64,000 nucleotides of DNA, taken from the NCBI GenBank assembly GCA_963575745.1, contig CAUYUJ010003683.1:1-64000 (forward strand), written 5' to 3'. The stretch is from Prorocentrum cordatum. Its lineage: Eukaryota > Sar > Dinophyceae > Prorocentrales > Prorocentraceae. The notes below the pieces were generated by a model, which had not been told where the DNA came from, did no database searches, and saw only the letters and a program-made list of their open reading frames with translations. Of this stretch, positions 50,337 to 60,568 are shown in pieces. Numbering within the stretch: position 1 is the stretch's first letter; each line of letters opens with the position of its first letter. The position numbers were made by a program, and so were the translations under genes.

Positions 50337-50765
50337 ATGAAGCGTCCAGCTGCTGCCGGCGGAGCGGGCGCAGCCCCGGCGCCAGCCCCGAAAGCGGCCA
50401 GAACTCCCGAACTCCCGAGCTGTCGGGGCCGCAGCATCATAAGCATGAAGCGTCCAGCTGCTGCCGGCGGAGCGAGCGCAGCCCCGGCGCCAGCCCCGAA
50501 AGCGGCCAGACAGGATGATGCGGGCACGCGGGCAGCAACCCCGGCGCCAGCCCCGAAAGCGGCCACGCAGGATGATGCGGGCACGCCGTCATTCACGTCG
50601 GTGTATGACGTGGAGACGCGCATTTTCACGAAGTATTGGCCGTCGGCATACACGCAGTGGTGGAACGACAATGGCGTTTGGCGGCACGCACGCTGGAAGT
50701 GCCTAGACGTCGTCTATATTGATGGTGTTTACAAGGAGTGTTGGCAGTGGGAGTACATCCGATGA
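50337..50765 (+). CDS. SL-tagged 142-residue protein, unidentified
   Basis: MKRPAAAGGAGAAPAPAPKA is repeated at residue 37 because the 5' UTR and start were duplicated in tandem (50281-50340 against 50398-50460); either Met could serve. APAPKAATQDDAGT units follow. The C-terminal 60 residues look folded and Trp/Tyr-rich: YDVETRIFTKYWPSAYTQWW, NDNGVWRHARWKCLDVVYID, ECWQWEYIR. Intronless, no hairpin downstream. Confidence 0.55.
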   Translation: MKRPAAAGGAGAAPAPAPKAARTPELPSCRGRSIISMKRPAAAGGASAAPAPAPKAARQDDAGTRAATPAPAPKAATQDDAGTPSFTSVYDVETRIFTKYWPSAYTQWWNDNGVWRHARWKCLDVVYIDGVYKECWQWEYIR

Positions 50766-51390
50766 TGGCGTTCATCTCTGCAGCGCTGCCGTTTATATTC
50801 ATACAGGCAGCCGTTCATATGTCTCAGCGCGTTGATTTTCAGAGGCAGCCGTTCATATGTCTCAGCGCGTTGGTTTTCAGTTCATACCAGATTCGATCAT
50901 GATACGTACCATTGCGCTGGATTCCAGCGCGTATCATTATTTGCGCTGGATTTCAGTGCGTACCATTACGCTGGATTTCAGTGCTGGATGTTCAGTTGTT
51001 CAGATCCTTGCACTGGATTCCAGTGCGTGACATTATACGTATCATTTTAGCTCTCAGCTGCAGGCTTGATCGGGTCGCAGCCTTTCATCGTATCTCCGCA
51101 GCGCGTGCCGTTCATATGCCAGTCGCTCATATTCCTCAGGCTGATTATATAGGAGGTTTCCTCGCCGTGGCGACTTCCGATCGCGTCGCAGCCTTTCCCA
51201 TCTCAGCAGCGCGTTTGGCGCTGTCTTTCACATGGTGTTGCAGGAAAAAATTATCCTGGCGAAGGGCCCAACCATATGAAATTGTCAATACTGCAATTGT
51301 GAATATCTTCTCGGCGGAGCCCCCTACAGGGCCACGAAACGTACGAGGGGTGTGCCACACCCACTGGGGCCTTCGGTGGGCAAACAGCTC
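50766..51390 (+). other. short tandem words, no gene
   Basis: CCGTTCATATGTCTCAGCGC twice (50811, 50847), CTGGATTTCAGTGC(G)T words (50920-51040), TCGGGTCGCAGCCTTTC(A/C) twice. Open frames exist but read through repeats. Confidence 0.5.
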
Positions 51391-51394
51391 CACA

Positions 51395-51700
51395 TCCCCA
51401 CAGGATCGAGCGAACTGGATTCCAGTTCGCCCTGAAATGGCCCCATATCCCCCCGAGATCGGGCGAACTCAATTCCAGGTCGCTTCAAAATGGCCCCCGA
51501 CCCACCCGAGATCGGGCGAACTGGATCCCCCCCCGAAATCAGCTCCATATTCCCCCGACATCGAGCGAACTGGATTCCAGTTCGCTTCAAAATGGCCCCC
51601 GACCCCCCCGAGATCGGGCGAACTTGATTCCCCACCGAGAGGGCCCCAAATCCCTCCGAGACCGGGCGAACTGGATTCCAGTTCGCCCCGGAATGGCCCG
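51395..51700 (+). repeat. tandem array with palindromic unit
   Basis: Five to six units of about 55-65 bp: GAT(C/A)G(G/A)GCGAACTGGAT, then TCCAGTTCGC, AAATGGCCCC, CCCCCCGA. GCGAACTGGA and TCCAGTTCGC are exact inverted arms around one T. Confidence 0.8.
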
Positions 51701-51820
51701 AAGCGTCCGACCTCATTGCCTGCAATCCGTTGCCCATTTTGCTTGGCAAGCCTATCATTCCCGTTTAATGAAGCGCATCTTAAGGACAGACTTGCGAGGG
51801 CAAGCTCGTGGGAACTGGCA

Positions 51821-52237
51821 ATGGCAAGCTCTTCGACAATCACATACGTGCAATGGCAACGCGATTATGCGGAGCACGAGTCCTGGATGCAGAATCAAAT
51901 TCGGAGGAAAAAGCCTCGAACCGACGACATGGACACGTGGACCTTAGATGAGATCAAAGAATGGGCGAACAAATGCCCCCGAATGAGACGATGGATGCAG
52001 ATAACGTGGTGGACCCCAGTGCCAGGAATACCGATAGCAAAGACAGACAACTTTACCTCTACCGTTGCCTACATTTCCATTGGCGACGTCACATACAGGA
52101 TGATGTTCTGCCTGGAATGCAAAATGATTGCCAGGATGAGAAATACAGATAGATATTGGAGTTCATTCGGTAAATACTGTATTAGGGATATTGGCAACTA
52201 TGGTCACATGTGGGTTCCACCCGAGGAGTACTTCTAG
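51821..52237 (+). CDS. unidentified 138-residue protein
   Basis: ATG at 51821: MASSSTITYVQWQRDYAEHE, QIRRKKPRTDDMDTWTLDEI, KEWANKCPRMRRWMQITWWT, then strands YISIGDVTYRMMFCLECKMI (C-x2-C) and KYCIRDIGNYGHMWVPPEEY. Trp/Tyr-rich end similar in character to the 50337 product, though not clearly homologous. Third codon positions are more A/T-rich than the window average. Function unknown. Confidence 0.55.
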   Translation: MASSSTITYVQWQRDYAEHESWMQNQIRRKKPRTDDMDTWTLDEIKEWANKCPRMRRWMQITWWTPVPGIPIAKTDNFTSTVAYISIGDVTYRMMFCLECKMIARMRNTDRYWSSFGKYCIRDIGNYGHMWVPPEEYF

Positions 52238-52440
52238 ATGCGAATCGCCAGCATGGTCACATGGGGGCACGGCGAACATGGTCACATGACGCTAGAGATA
52301 TTGGCAAACATGGTCACATGTTGCTAGAGATTTTGGCAAACACGCTCACATGCGGGCACGGCGAATCTAGATGCGAATCGCCAACATAAGATCTGGACTA
52401 TATGTGCATGTAGATGCGAATCGCCAACAGGCACCTTGAT
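52238..52440 (+). repeat. CATGGTCACATG tandem words
   Basis: Starts inside the last codons of the 51821 gene (ATGGTCACATGTGGG). GGCAAACATGGTCACATG units and GATGCGAATCGCCAACA units alternate. Confidence 0.75.
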
Positions 52441-53070
52441 GAGAGCGCAACCCTGGAAAAAGGGGATTCCCGGTTCCCATTCTACTTTGCCGCCCCCCCC
52501 CCCCCCCCTGCCTCAAGAGTCGAGCGGTTGGCCCTCCCCCCTCCTGTTCGGGAGGCGGGCGGAAGCCCAGCTTGCTTTCAACGTCCTCCTCCTTCGGAGT
52601 TCTGCTTATTTCCCCGACCGATGGATGCCCGGGGGGGACGGGGAGAAGAGGTGCGCGTCTCGCGCCCTGGCCACATGGGGCCATGCGTGGCCCCTTTGGG
52701 GCCAATGGTGTCGGATGATCGCGCCGCATCGCCGACTCCTCGGTGACGCAACTCGATGTGGAGCCCGACTTTCCCCACGCCAGTGTCGCTGATGCACCGC
52801 CGATTCTTCGGTGATGCATCGTCGATGCATCGTCGGTGCGGCACGATCCGCCGACCCCATCGACTCAGACCTCATTTGTCAGGCCTCTGGATAGACTCAA
52901 GGGGTCCAGCGTTCAAGGACCGTTGTCTTGGGCCTCTGGCGGCATCCGCAGTGGGGGTGAGGTTGCTACGCACGGCTGAGTACACGCCTGCCGGTGAAAG
53001 CGCGCATTTCCGGACTTCCCGTTGACGGCCCCCATCCTCGCGCTGCTCCTCCTGTTGCCCTTCAGCCGCT
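52441..53070 (+). other. GC-rich spacer, no gene
   Basis: Poly(C) at 52493-52508 and a perfect inverted repeat at 52813-52831 (GATGCATCG-T-CGATGCATC). No credible ORF. Confidence 0.5.
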
Positions 53071-53074
53071 GCTG

Positions 53075-53290
53075 GCCCAGTCCGAACCAGGCCCCGCCGC
53101 CCCGCCGTTGGAAACATGTATGTTTGGATTCCCAGCTCCTCGATATACGCGGCCGCCTGTCCGCCGGTCCGCGTACTTCTTTCGACTGTTATGCTCCTTT
53201 CTCCTCCGTATCCGTTTTGGCTCGAGCAAGCCTGCCCCTTGCCCCGCGGCTGCGCGCGCGGCCGCCCGCCGGCAGCCCTATGCGCCGCTG
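53075..53290 (+). repeat. 200-bp repeat carrying a leader relic, copy 2
   Basis: Partner of 48410-48605, about 90 percent alike by eye. Leader relic at 53205-53226, TCCGTATCCGTTTTGGCTCG, 19 of 22 positions. No ORF is attached, so the relic travels as part of a repeat. Confidence 0.75.
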
Positions 53291-53589
53291 CGCGGCTGCG
53301 CCGCTGGGCCCCCGCGGCGCTTGGCAAGGGCCTGGCTCGCGCTTCCTTTCGACGCCGTCGGGTGGCCTGAGGTCGTGGGCGCCCGAGATGCGCACGGAAA
53401 GGATGGTTACGATGTCCAACAGCAGTTCCTGTTCATTATGTCGCTGTCCACGCCGCCGCGGCCTGTGTCCATTCGAGACAGGAGGCCGCCTGCCCAACAA
53501 CGGCCGCTGTTAATTTCGGATAGCAGTTGCTGTTGGGCATTATACCCGTTCTTTCGGCACCCATTTCGGGCATCCAAAAAGGTAGGTGT

Positions 53590-54367
53590 ATGGAGGCGCC
53601 CTCCGCCGCGACCGCCACAGCCGCCCGCCTGCAAAGAAGGGCAGGCGCAACACGCCGAGGCGACGGCGGGCGGCGACCGCGGAGCCCGCGGGGCGCCAGC
53701 CAAGGCGCGCCCGGCAACGCGCCGCCGCCGCAGCCGCAGCCGCCGCGGCGGCGGCGGCGCCGCTTCGCAGCCAGAGGCCGCCGAGGAGGAGGACGAGTCC
53801 TGGGGCGCCTGGACCGCGACTGGGAAGCGGCCGGCGGCGGGGGGCGAGGCCGCCGAGGAGGGCGAGTCCCGGGGCGCCTGGATCGCGGCCGGGAAGCGGC
53901 CGGTGGCGGAGGCCGAGGCCGCCGAGGAGGACGAGTCCTGGCGCGCCTGGACCGCGGCCGAAAAGCGGCCGGCGGCGGAGGCCGAGGCCGCTGAGGAGGA
54001 CCAGTCCTGGGGCGCCGGGACAGCGGCCGGGAAGCGGCCGGCGGCGGAGGAGACCGCCGAGGAGGACGACTCCTGGGGCGCCTGGACCGCGGCCGGGAAG
54101 CGGCCAGCGGCGGAGGAGGCCGCAGAGGATGACGACTCCTGGGGCGCCTGGGCCGCGGCCGGGAAGCGGCCGACGGCGGAGGCCGAGGCAGCCGAGGCCG
54201 ATTCTCGGGGCACCTGGGGCCCGACTGGGAAGCAGCGCGCGGCGGAGACCAAGGCCACCGAGGCGAACCAGTGCTGCAGAACTGGGAAGGCCGTTAGGCC
54301 AAGGCCGCAGAGGCCAAGGCCGCCGCCAAGGCCGGCGCCAAGGCCGGCGCCAAGGCCGCCGTCCTGA
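53590..54367 (+). CDS. tandem acidic Trp-repeat protein
   Basis: The supported frame reads EEDESWGAWTATGKRPAAGG, EEGESRGAWIAAGKRPVAEA, EEDESWRAWTAAEKRPAAEA and so on, 23-25 residues per unit, seven units, then a basic Pro/Arg tail to the TGA at 54365. E-x-D-(E/D)-S-W-G-A-W and G-K-R-P-A-A-E are kept across units, arguing for selection on this frame. An ATG at 53590 is in a different frame, so the start is unknown. The opposite strand is open across the whole array (GC-rich, few stops). Confidence 0.4.
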
Positions 54368-54620
54368 GAGGCGGCCCGCAGGCCAAAGCCGCCCCACGGG
54401 GCGCCGAGGAGGACGAGTCCTGGGGCGCCGGGACCGCGGCCGGGAAGCGGCCGGCGGCGGAGGAGGCCGCCGAGGAGGACGACTCCTGGGGCGCCTGGAC
54501 CGCGGCTGGGAAGCGGCCGACCGCGGAGGCCGAGGCAGCCGAGGCCGAGTCCTGGGGCGCCTGGAGCCCGACTAGGAAGCGGCGCGCGGCAGAAACCAAG
54601 GCCGCCGGACGGACCAGTCC
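53785..54620 (+). repeat. 69-75-bp coding minisatellite, continuing past a stop
   Basis: Seven units to 54240, a diverged junction with TGA at 54365, then about three more units (54400-54560) in another frame, and degenerate AAGGCCGCCGCCAAGGCC stretches to 54860. Confidence 0.8.
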
Positions 54621-54999
54621 TGCAGGATTGGGAAGGCCAAGGCCAAGGCCGCAGAGACCAAGGCCGCCGCCAAGGCCGCCGCCAAGGCCGCCGTCCTGAG
54701 AAGCGGCCCGCAGGCCAAGGCCGCCCCACGATGCGCCTGGGGCCCGGCTGGGAAGCGGCGCGCGGAAGAGACCAAGGCCGCCGCCAAGGCCGCCGTCCTG
54801 GGAAGCGGCTTACAGGCCAAGGCCGCCCCATGGGGCGCCTGGGGCCTGGCTGCGAAGCATCCGTCTTCCTGCGCAGCGGCCACAGCGCCCGCCCGCGACC
54901 TGAGTAAAAATCGGGCCGGGCGAAAGGGCTGCGTGGAGCTGATTTCGACCTCACCGGAAGGCCACTTCCTCGACGCGTGGCCGCCTCCGGCGCCGGGAG

Positions 55000-55430
55000 G
55001 CGCCGGGAAAATCAGCTGCGCGGGTTCATTCTCGACCCCCCCCCCTTTGTTATCCCCCTCTTTCGCCCGTTCAGATTCGAATTAAAGCCGGCGGCGCTGG
55101 CGGCCCGTCGCTGGATGCGCACCATCGCCTTTAATTATTGCACAGCCTCGCTGGGCGCGCAGCTTCGCTGAATGCGCCCACTCGGGTGCTTCCGGGGTTG
55201 CCCCGAGCTGCGTTCTTGCAATTCGCATTTCTGTTCAAATTCATATGCTCACATTGCATGGGCGCACACCTTCGCTGAATTCGCATTTCTGTTCAAATTC
55301 ATTTACTCATATAGCATGAGCGCGCCGCTTCGCTGAATGCGACCACTCGGGTGCTTCCGGGGTTGCCCCGAGCTGCGTCATTTGCTGATATAACATTGGC
55401 GCGCGGCGCGCGCATGTCGCATTTATGTAC
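55000..55430 (+). repeat. family G, deletion derivative of the 9745-10970 segment
   Basis: AGCTGCGCGGGTTCAT (also at 9750, the start of the ASCH-like gene) is followed 50 nt later by GTTCAGATTCGAATTAAAGC (like 10697, the end of that gene) and then the whole 3' flank with hairpin cores (55193-55205, 55358-55370) and an extra 107-bp unit. Confidence 0.65.
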
Positions 55431-55509
55431 GTTTACTTGCCCCCTATTACATTTATATTCCCGTTTTACATGCTGTCACGCACCGAAAACCTCATCCCGG
55501 CGCCGCTGC

Positions 55510-55900
55510 GAACGCGGCCCGTTGGGGGGCTCCCCGAGAGCCGCTTACGCGGCGGATGGTCTCCTGTGGGGAATCGAAACCCGATTCCCCACGGGAGACA
55601 CCCCGCCAGCATCCGTCGAAGGGCTCCCCGCGAGAGCTCCGTCCGCGGCGGATGGTCTCCCGTGGGGAATCGGAGCCGGATTCTCCGCGGGACAGCCTCC
55701 GCCGCGGGCAGGGCCCGTTGGAGGGCTCCCCGAGAGCCCCCTCGAGATTGCGCGCGTTTCTCGCCATCGAAACCGTCATCAAACTCGCCCCCATCGTCCT
55801 CACTGCTACTATTCACCGACGCCGCCAACGGCGTCGGCGCATCCATCGTCGCCGTCGCTACCTCTCGAGTGGCGGGGACCTGGGAGTAGAGAGTCATGAC
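55510..55900 (+). repeat. two family B hairpins and family G tail
   Basis: GTCTCCTGTGGGGAATCGAA and GTCTCCCGTGGGGAATCGGA hairpins (55545-55605, 55640-55715), then GCCGCCAACGGCGTCGGCGC and CGGGGACCTGGGAGTAGAGA (55870). Confidence 0.75.
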
Positions 55901-56354
55901 TCCTATACTGAAAACAGCGCGTCGTCTCCGTTGTGGGGGGGCCTTGCACCCTCGCCCCGAGTCGTTTCTGACGTGCCCACCGCGAGGGTTGAGGGTTGGG
56001 GGTCGTAGTGGTGCTCTGGGCCGGCTCGGATTTCGGAGTGCTTGGACCTTGGGCCCCTGGAGGGTCGGAAGGGAGTTTTCGCGCGGCTCTTGGCCCCAAT
56101 CGTCGCGAATCGATCCTCGATCCGAGGGTCGAGTCGGGGGCCGAGAAAATTCTCATCCTCCTGAACCTCCTTCTCCTCTTCCTCCTCCTCCCCCACCTCC
56201 TCCTGCTCCTCCTCCTCCTCTTCCTCCTGTTTGCTCTATTGTCACGGCACGGCGCCGCGGCAGATGGAGAGGAGAGGAGAGGGGGATGCATTATTGCATT
56301 GCCGGGGGTGATCGGAACAGGAAGAGGGAAAAGCACGGAAGAGAAAACTATCCC
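55901..56354 (+). other. spacer with CTC triplets, no gene
   Basis: GC-rich sequence, then CTC/CTT triplets (56155-56232). No supported ORF. Confidence 0.45.
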
Positions 56355-56560
56355 CCTCGGCCCCTCTGCTGCTGTAACCGTGCTGATGGGACGGTTCCGG
56401 GGTTGCCCCGAGATCCGCCTCGTCGGCGTTTCTTTGGGAGGCGCTTCGCTTTTGTATCCCAGAGCGGGCGGCCCCTCTGCGGCTGTAGCTGTGCTGGTGG
56501 GACGGTTCCGGGGTTGCCCCGAGTTCCGCCTCGTCGGCTGCGGCTTGAAGGAGGGGTCTC
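56355..56560 (+). repeat. 130-bp minisatellite, third array
   Basis: Hairpin cores at 56398-56410 and 56509-56521, with GACGGTTC before and AGATCCGCC or AGTTCCGCC after. Ends 170 nt before the next gene. Confidence 0.85.
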
Positions 56561-56731
56561 ATTATGCAAGGTTGACTTGGGGGGCGGGTCTGCTTCGTAG
56601 GCTTTGTCGGCGAAATGGCCAGGGGGGAGTGGGGCGCGGAAGGGCGACAGCTCTCACACGCAGCAATTCGCCAGATCAGCCGCCCGCGACCCGCAGCAGT
56701 TCCAGGCCAGCCAGCCGCGCCCGCAGTCGCC

Positions 56732-58477
56732 ATGGCAAACGAAGACGCGATGGATCGCATGGCGAAGGCGCTAGACAGCAAGGGGGAGGAGGCCGCAGAG
56801 GCGAAGGAGATCTTGTCGGCGGCGATAGAAATTTTAGCGAGATCGGAGGGAACGAAAAAGAAGAATAAGGTAACGGGGACGTCCGCCTCCGACATCGTAA
56901 CGGACCGAGTTTTCAACAAAAAGACGGTGGAAGAGGCTGTGACAACGCACCAGGAGAAAGTGGCCAAAAACCCAGACGATTATGTATGGTGCCGCAATGG
57001 ATCGTACGCCGTCCCCAAGACTCAGTTCAGGTGGTGCTGGGAATGCGGGGAGAAAGACAATTGGAAAATGATGTTCAATTTCTTCACGAAGGAGCGGCCG
57101 CAGAAGTGGTGCACGTCCCCCGGCGTTTGGAACGAGAACTGGTTCTGGGAACAGGGCAGCCAGGGCGAGTACCGCGGCCACCATTGTTCCCCCTGCTACG
57201 CGGAGAGTACTGGCGCCGACACAGTGACGGCCAAGAAGGCTCTCCCGAAAGAACTCGGCAAAACGAATAAGCATTCCTGGGGTTCGGCCAGATCTCGCGA
57301 GCGCGTCGACAAATACAAGGCGTCCTTCACCGAGATCAAGAAAGCTTTCGCCGGCCTCGTGGGCTTTGCACTGGACGGCGATGGAGGCGCCTCCTGGAGG
57401 AAAGCGACGATGGGAGTCGAGATCGGAATCGACCCCAAGAGCAAGGGAGCCCAACCGGACGAGGCGGTCGACGATCTAGGCCGAGAATGGGCCGAGGTGC
57501 CCGAGGAGGGCTGGGCGCTGACGGGCTCTTCTTCGGCCGCCGCCAAGCCGGAGGAGCCGGCCATGTTCGGAGCCCAGAGCTGGGACCAGTTCGTCGACGG
57601 CGACTTGTTGACCGCTTTGAATCACGACCAAAGGCGTGCCATCGCAAGGGCGTATTTGCAGATCCAGACGCAGCGGCTCAGGCGCATCGTGGCGCCGCAG
57701 ATGAACTTGATCATTTGCAAAAAACGGGACATGAACAAAGCAGTCGCGTGCGCCAACGTGTACAGCGACTGGCTTTGCACAGACACTTACGGCGAGATGT
57801 CCGACTTCACACTGAAGGAGGACCAGCAATTCTGCCACAACATTCAAGAATCCATGACGGCCAACGCCGAGAGGATGCAGGGCTTCTCCAAAGCCGTCGA
57901 GGCTGGACATGGCAAGCCAGGCCAATACCAGTTGGTTTGTGATTACTCAGACCAGTTCCTTGCCACCGATAAGGGCCGCATGAACACATACTACTGTTGC
58001 GGCGGCAAGACGGGCTACAACATGGAGAAAAAGAAGCACGTGCGGTGCAAGGCTGTGATCCGGACTGACAGGTGGGCGCAATTGCTCACGATCAATCAGG
58101 AGATCGAGCAGGAAGGAGTTGGCCAAGCGTGGTACTGCCATTGTGGGACGAAGTACACGCCTGGGAAGGGGAGCGTCTTGGTCGAATGGATCGACTTCGA
58201 AGCCGCCCCCCAACAAGCCTGGTACTTCGTGGCCGTCCACCCGCAGTACGACATCAAAGACCTCAAGACGCTGTGCCGGGAGGCGGTCCTGGCCAAGAAG
58301 ATGGACGTCAGCAAGATGCGCCCCATCGACGTCCTCAAGTACCTGCCCAAGGTCGAGCCCCTCGCTATGGGGTCGGTGGTGAAGCCGTACAAGGAGGACG
58401 ACCAGAAGTGGAGGGGACACTGGGTGTTGGCTGACGGAATCGAGTGGGACAGCCTCCCCGCGTGGGACTGGGACTGA
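56732..58477 (+). CDS. large Cys/Trp-rich protein, unidentified
   Basis: 581 residues from MANEDAMDRMAKALDSKGEE; this start rather than the upstream ATG at 56615 because the copy at 61121 begins the same way. Cys pairs occur throughout: RWCWECGEKDNWKMM, GHHCSPCYAEST, NTYYCCGGKTGYNMEKKKHV, QAWYCHCGTKYTPGKG. These may form two or three zinc-ribbon-like sites. Middle: a long helical region (HDQRRAIARAYLQIQTQRLR). End: MRPIDVLKYLPKVEPLAMGS and AWDWD before a TGA. No introns needed. Not recognised; a nucleic-acid-related role is a guess from the Cys pairs. Confidence 0.7.
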   Translation: MANEDAMDRMAKALDSKGEEAAEAKEILSAAIEILARSEGTKKKNKVTGTSASDIVTDRVFNKKTVEEAVTTHQEKVAKNPDDYVWCRNGSYAVPKTQFRWCWECGEKDNWKMMFNFFTKERPQKWCTSPGVWNENWFWEQGSQGEYRGHHCSPCYAESTGADTVTAKKALPKELGKTNKHSWGSARSRERVDKYKASFTEIKKAFAGLVGFALDGDGGASWRKATMGVEIGIDPKSKGAQPDEAVDDLGREWAEVPEEGWALTGSSSAAAKPEEPAMFGAQSWDQFVDGDLLTALNHDQRRAIARAYLQIQTQRLRRIVAPQMNLIICKKRDMNKAVACANVYSDWLCTDTYGEMSDFTLKEDQQFCHNIQESMTANAERMQGFSKAVEAGHGKPGQYQLVCDYSDQFLATDKGRMNTYYCCGGKTGYNMEKKKHVRCKAVIRTDRWAQLLTINQEIEQEGVGQAWYCHCGTKYTPGKGSVLVEWIDFEAAPQQAWYFVAVHPQYDIKDLKTLCREAVLAKKMDVSKMRPIDVLKYLPKVEPLAMGSVVKPYKEDDQKWRGHWVLADGIEWDSLPAWDWD

Positions 58478-58873
58478 CTGTGCGCGCAAGTGGCTCGGGG
58501 CCGGCACGACCCGCCAGATAACCTCTTCCAGAAGGAAGGAGATTCGAAGATGCTCATCTCCGAGAAGAAGCGCTTGCGCAGACTCTGGTGGAACCTGTCG
58601 AAAGATGTCAAAAAGATGGACGCCAACGACGAGGAGAGCCTGCAACAGGAGGCGAAGAGCAAGGCGAACCGCGCCTACGACGACGGCGGCTCCGACACGG
58701 AGGCAGCGGTTGCCACTGAGGATGCCGCGGCGGCGCGCCTCCAGCTTCCCGAGATCCCAGCGGTGGACAAGAGGCCCCCCCCGAAGCGCATGGTTGTCGA
58801 CCTGGAGCCGTCGCCCGAAGATTCCTCGGACCATGGGCCGCCCAGTGCCCGCGCGCGCGCGCTCAGCCACTGA
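58478..58873 (+). CDS. same-frame continuation after TGA
   Basis: Directly after the TGA (58475-58477) the same frame runs 131 codons: LCAQVARGRHDPPDNLFQKE, KRLRRLWWNLSKDVKKMDAN, VDLEPSPEDSSDHGPPSARA, stop at 58871. The scrambled copy at 61121-61691 ends with this tail, so both parts were once in one unit. Internal ATG at 58551 could start a separate small protein. Context TGA-CTG is close to known leaky stop contexts. Confidence 0.5.
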   Translation: MCAQVARGRHDPPDNLFQKEGDSKMLISEKKRLRRLWWNLSKDVKKMDANDEESLQQEAKSKANRAYDDGGSDTEAAVATEDAAAARLQLPEIPAVDKRPPPKRMVVDLEPSPEDSSDHGPPSARARALSH

Positions 58874-58920
58874 GCGTTCGCACCGCGTCTCCTCCTGCAG
58901 ATTCTCCTTCCTCGCGCTCT

Positions 58921-58933
58921 CGGGGTTGCCCCG
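58921..58933 (+). promoter_or_regulatory. 3'-flank hairpin element
   Basis: Core CGGGG-TTG-CCCCG, 48 nt after the stop at 58873, with GCGC before and GCGC after. The copies at 33883 (48 nt after its ancestral stop) and 61740 (about 49 nt) keep this spacing. Confidence 0.55.
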
Positions 58934-59180
58934 AGTTGCGCTGCCCCCCCGCCCCCATTTACATTCATTTGAACGCGTGAATATGTACGTGCACCCTCCC
59001 TCCCTGCGCCCTGACTCCCTACCTCAATTCCTTCCTCGCGCTCCCGGGGCTGCCCCGAGTTGCGCTGCCTCACCTCCCCACATCCTTTCCGCATTTACGT
59101 GCGTTTATTTTGACAATTGTACATTTATTTGCGTTCATTGTGCAGACCTTCGGCCAATCGTGCGTGGGTGGTGGGTCAGA
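58934..59180 (+). repeat. shared 3'-flank block
   Basis: CATTTACATTCATTTGAACG, CTTCCTCGCGCTCCCGGGGC with a second hairpin core (59045-59057) and GTGCGTGGGTGGTGGGTCAG, as at 33900-34340 and 61740-62170. Confidence 0.75.
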
Positions 59181-59969
59181 ACCTCATGAATGCTGATTAG
59201 AATCTCGTGGATGGCTGGTACTTCTGAGCGCCTCTTGGGCGACCTTTGGGGTTTAATTGAACCCTCTTGGGGCATGTTGAGGCCAATATCGGGCCTGTTG
59301 GGAGTCTTCTAGGAGCCTCTTGGGGATTTGTGGGAGCCTCCTGAGGCTTCTTGGGAGCCTCTTGGGGCTTCTTGAGGCCCCAGGAGATTATTAGAGGGCT
59401 CTCTAATCTCCAGGGGCCCCCAGTGGATCCCAAAAGCGCCCAAAAAGAGCCGCAAGGGTGCATTTACTTTGTATCTCTAAGGGTGCCCACACAGAGACCT
59501 GCTGGGTTCCCTTCCGGAGCCCCCTGGAACCTGTTTCAGAGAGTTCCCGAGATTTTCCGAATCCCCAAAGAGCTCACCAGGAATCCAAGAAGCCCCAATG
59601 AGGGCCCACAGTAGATCCCAAAAGCACCCAAAAAGAGCCACACTCTTGCAGAATACTTTGTGCCTCTTTGGGGAGGGGCTCTCTTGAAGATCTCTCAGAC
59701 CTTCCTGGGATCCTGCCGAAGCCCTCGGAGACCTGCTGAAGGGAGCTCCCGAGACTTTCCGAACCGAATACCAGAGGAGCCGCCAAGGAAATCCAAGAAG
59801 ACCCCACGAGGTTCACCAGGGGGCCACAAAAGACACCGCAAAAAGAAACACACTCGCGCAGAGTCATATCCAGGGTGCGTGTTGATGCGTAGCTCTCGCG
59901 CCATGCCAGCGGCAGCCGCGGTGCCACTTCGCGCTCCATTAGCTCATAATCAGCACCATGCATTGAGCT

Positions 59970-60031
<62 letters not shown>

Positions 60032-60330
60032 TCTCTCTCTCTCTGTGCATCGTCCGAGGGAGAAGGAGCGCTTCCGGGGTTGCCCCGAGTTACGCCCTGA
60101 CCCTCTTATATCCTTTCATTTACATAAGTTGCACTAGCACGTGATTTTGCGTGTGCCGCATTCATTAATTTTCACCCAGGAAATTTATTTGCATACATGT
60201 GCGCAGAGCGGGCTCCCCGCCGTGAATTCAGACATTTGTCGCAGATACGCGCCATCGACCCCGTCGTACCGGCCATCTTCGCATTCGAAATTTCATCAAC
60301 ATCATCGTCATCATCGCCGCTAGCGCGGTC
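59181..60330 (+). repeat. family A, copy 3, with (CT)37
   Basis: Follows copy 1 closely. A-rich spot kept short (59838-59850). (CT)n at 59971-60044 inserted between CACCATGCAT and GTGCATCGTC. Hairpin core at 60075-60087. Confidence 0.85.
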
Positions 60331-60568
60331 GGCGCATCCATCTTCGCCGTCGTTATCCTTCGTAGCAGCAGAGGTTTCGGGATAAGGAGGAGTGGCCCCA
60401 TCTGGTTACGGCCCTCTGCCGAAAATGCCCTTTCTGCCGCGCGGCGTCTGCGCGCACCTCGCGGACGCTTCCGGGGTTGCCCCGAGTTGCGCCGTTGTGC
60501 TCTCGCAGCAGCAGGGGGCTCGGGGTAGAGAGGGGCGGCCCCCTTTATATTAGGAGGAGGAGGAGGAG
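60331..60568 (+). other. spacer: hairpin core and GGGGTAGAGAGGGGCGG word
   Basis: Hairpin core at 60472-60484; GCTCGGGGTAGAGAGGGGCG at 60518, 30 nt later. The two recurrent words are closest together here. Confidence 0.55.

Noticed and set aside
53407-54954. 515-codon open frame on the - strand across the Trp-repeat array
   Set aside because: In DNA this GC-rich, antisense frames of repeats rarely meet stops; the + frame keeps charged and aromatic residues between units.
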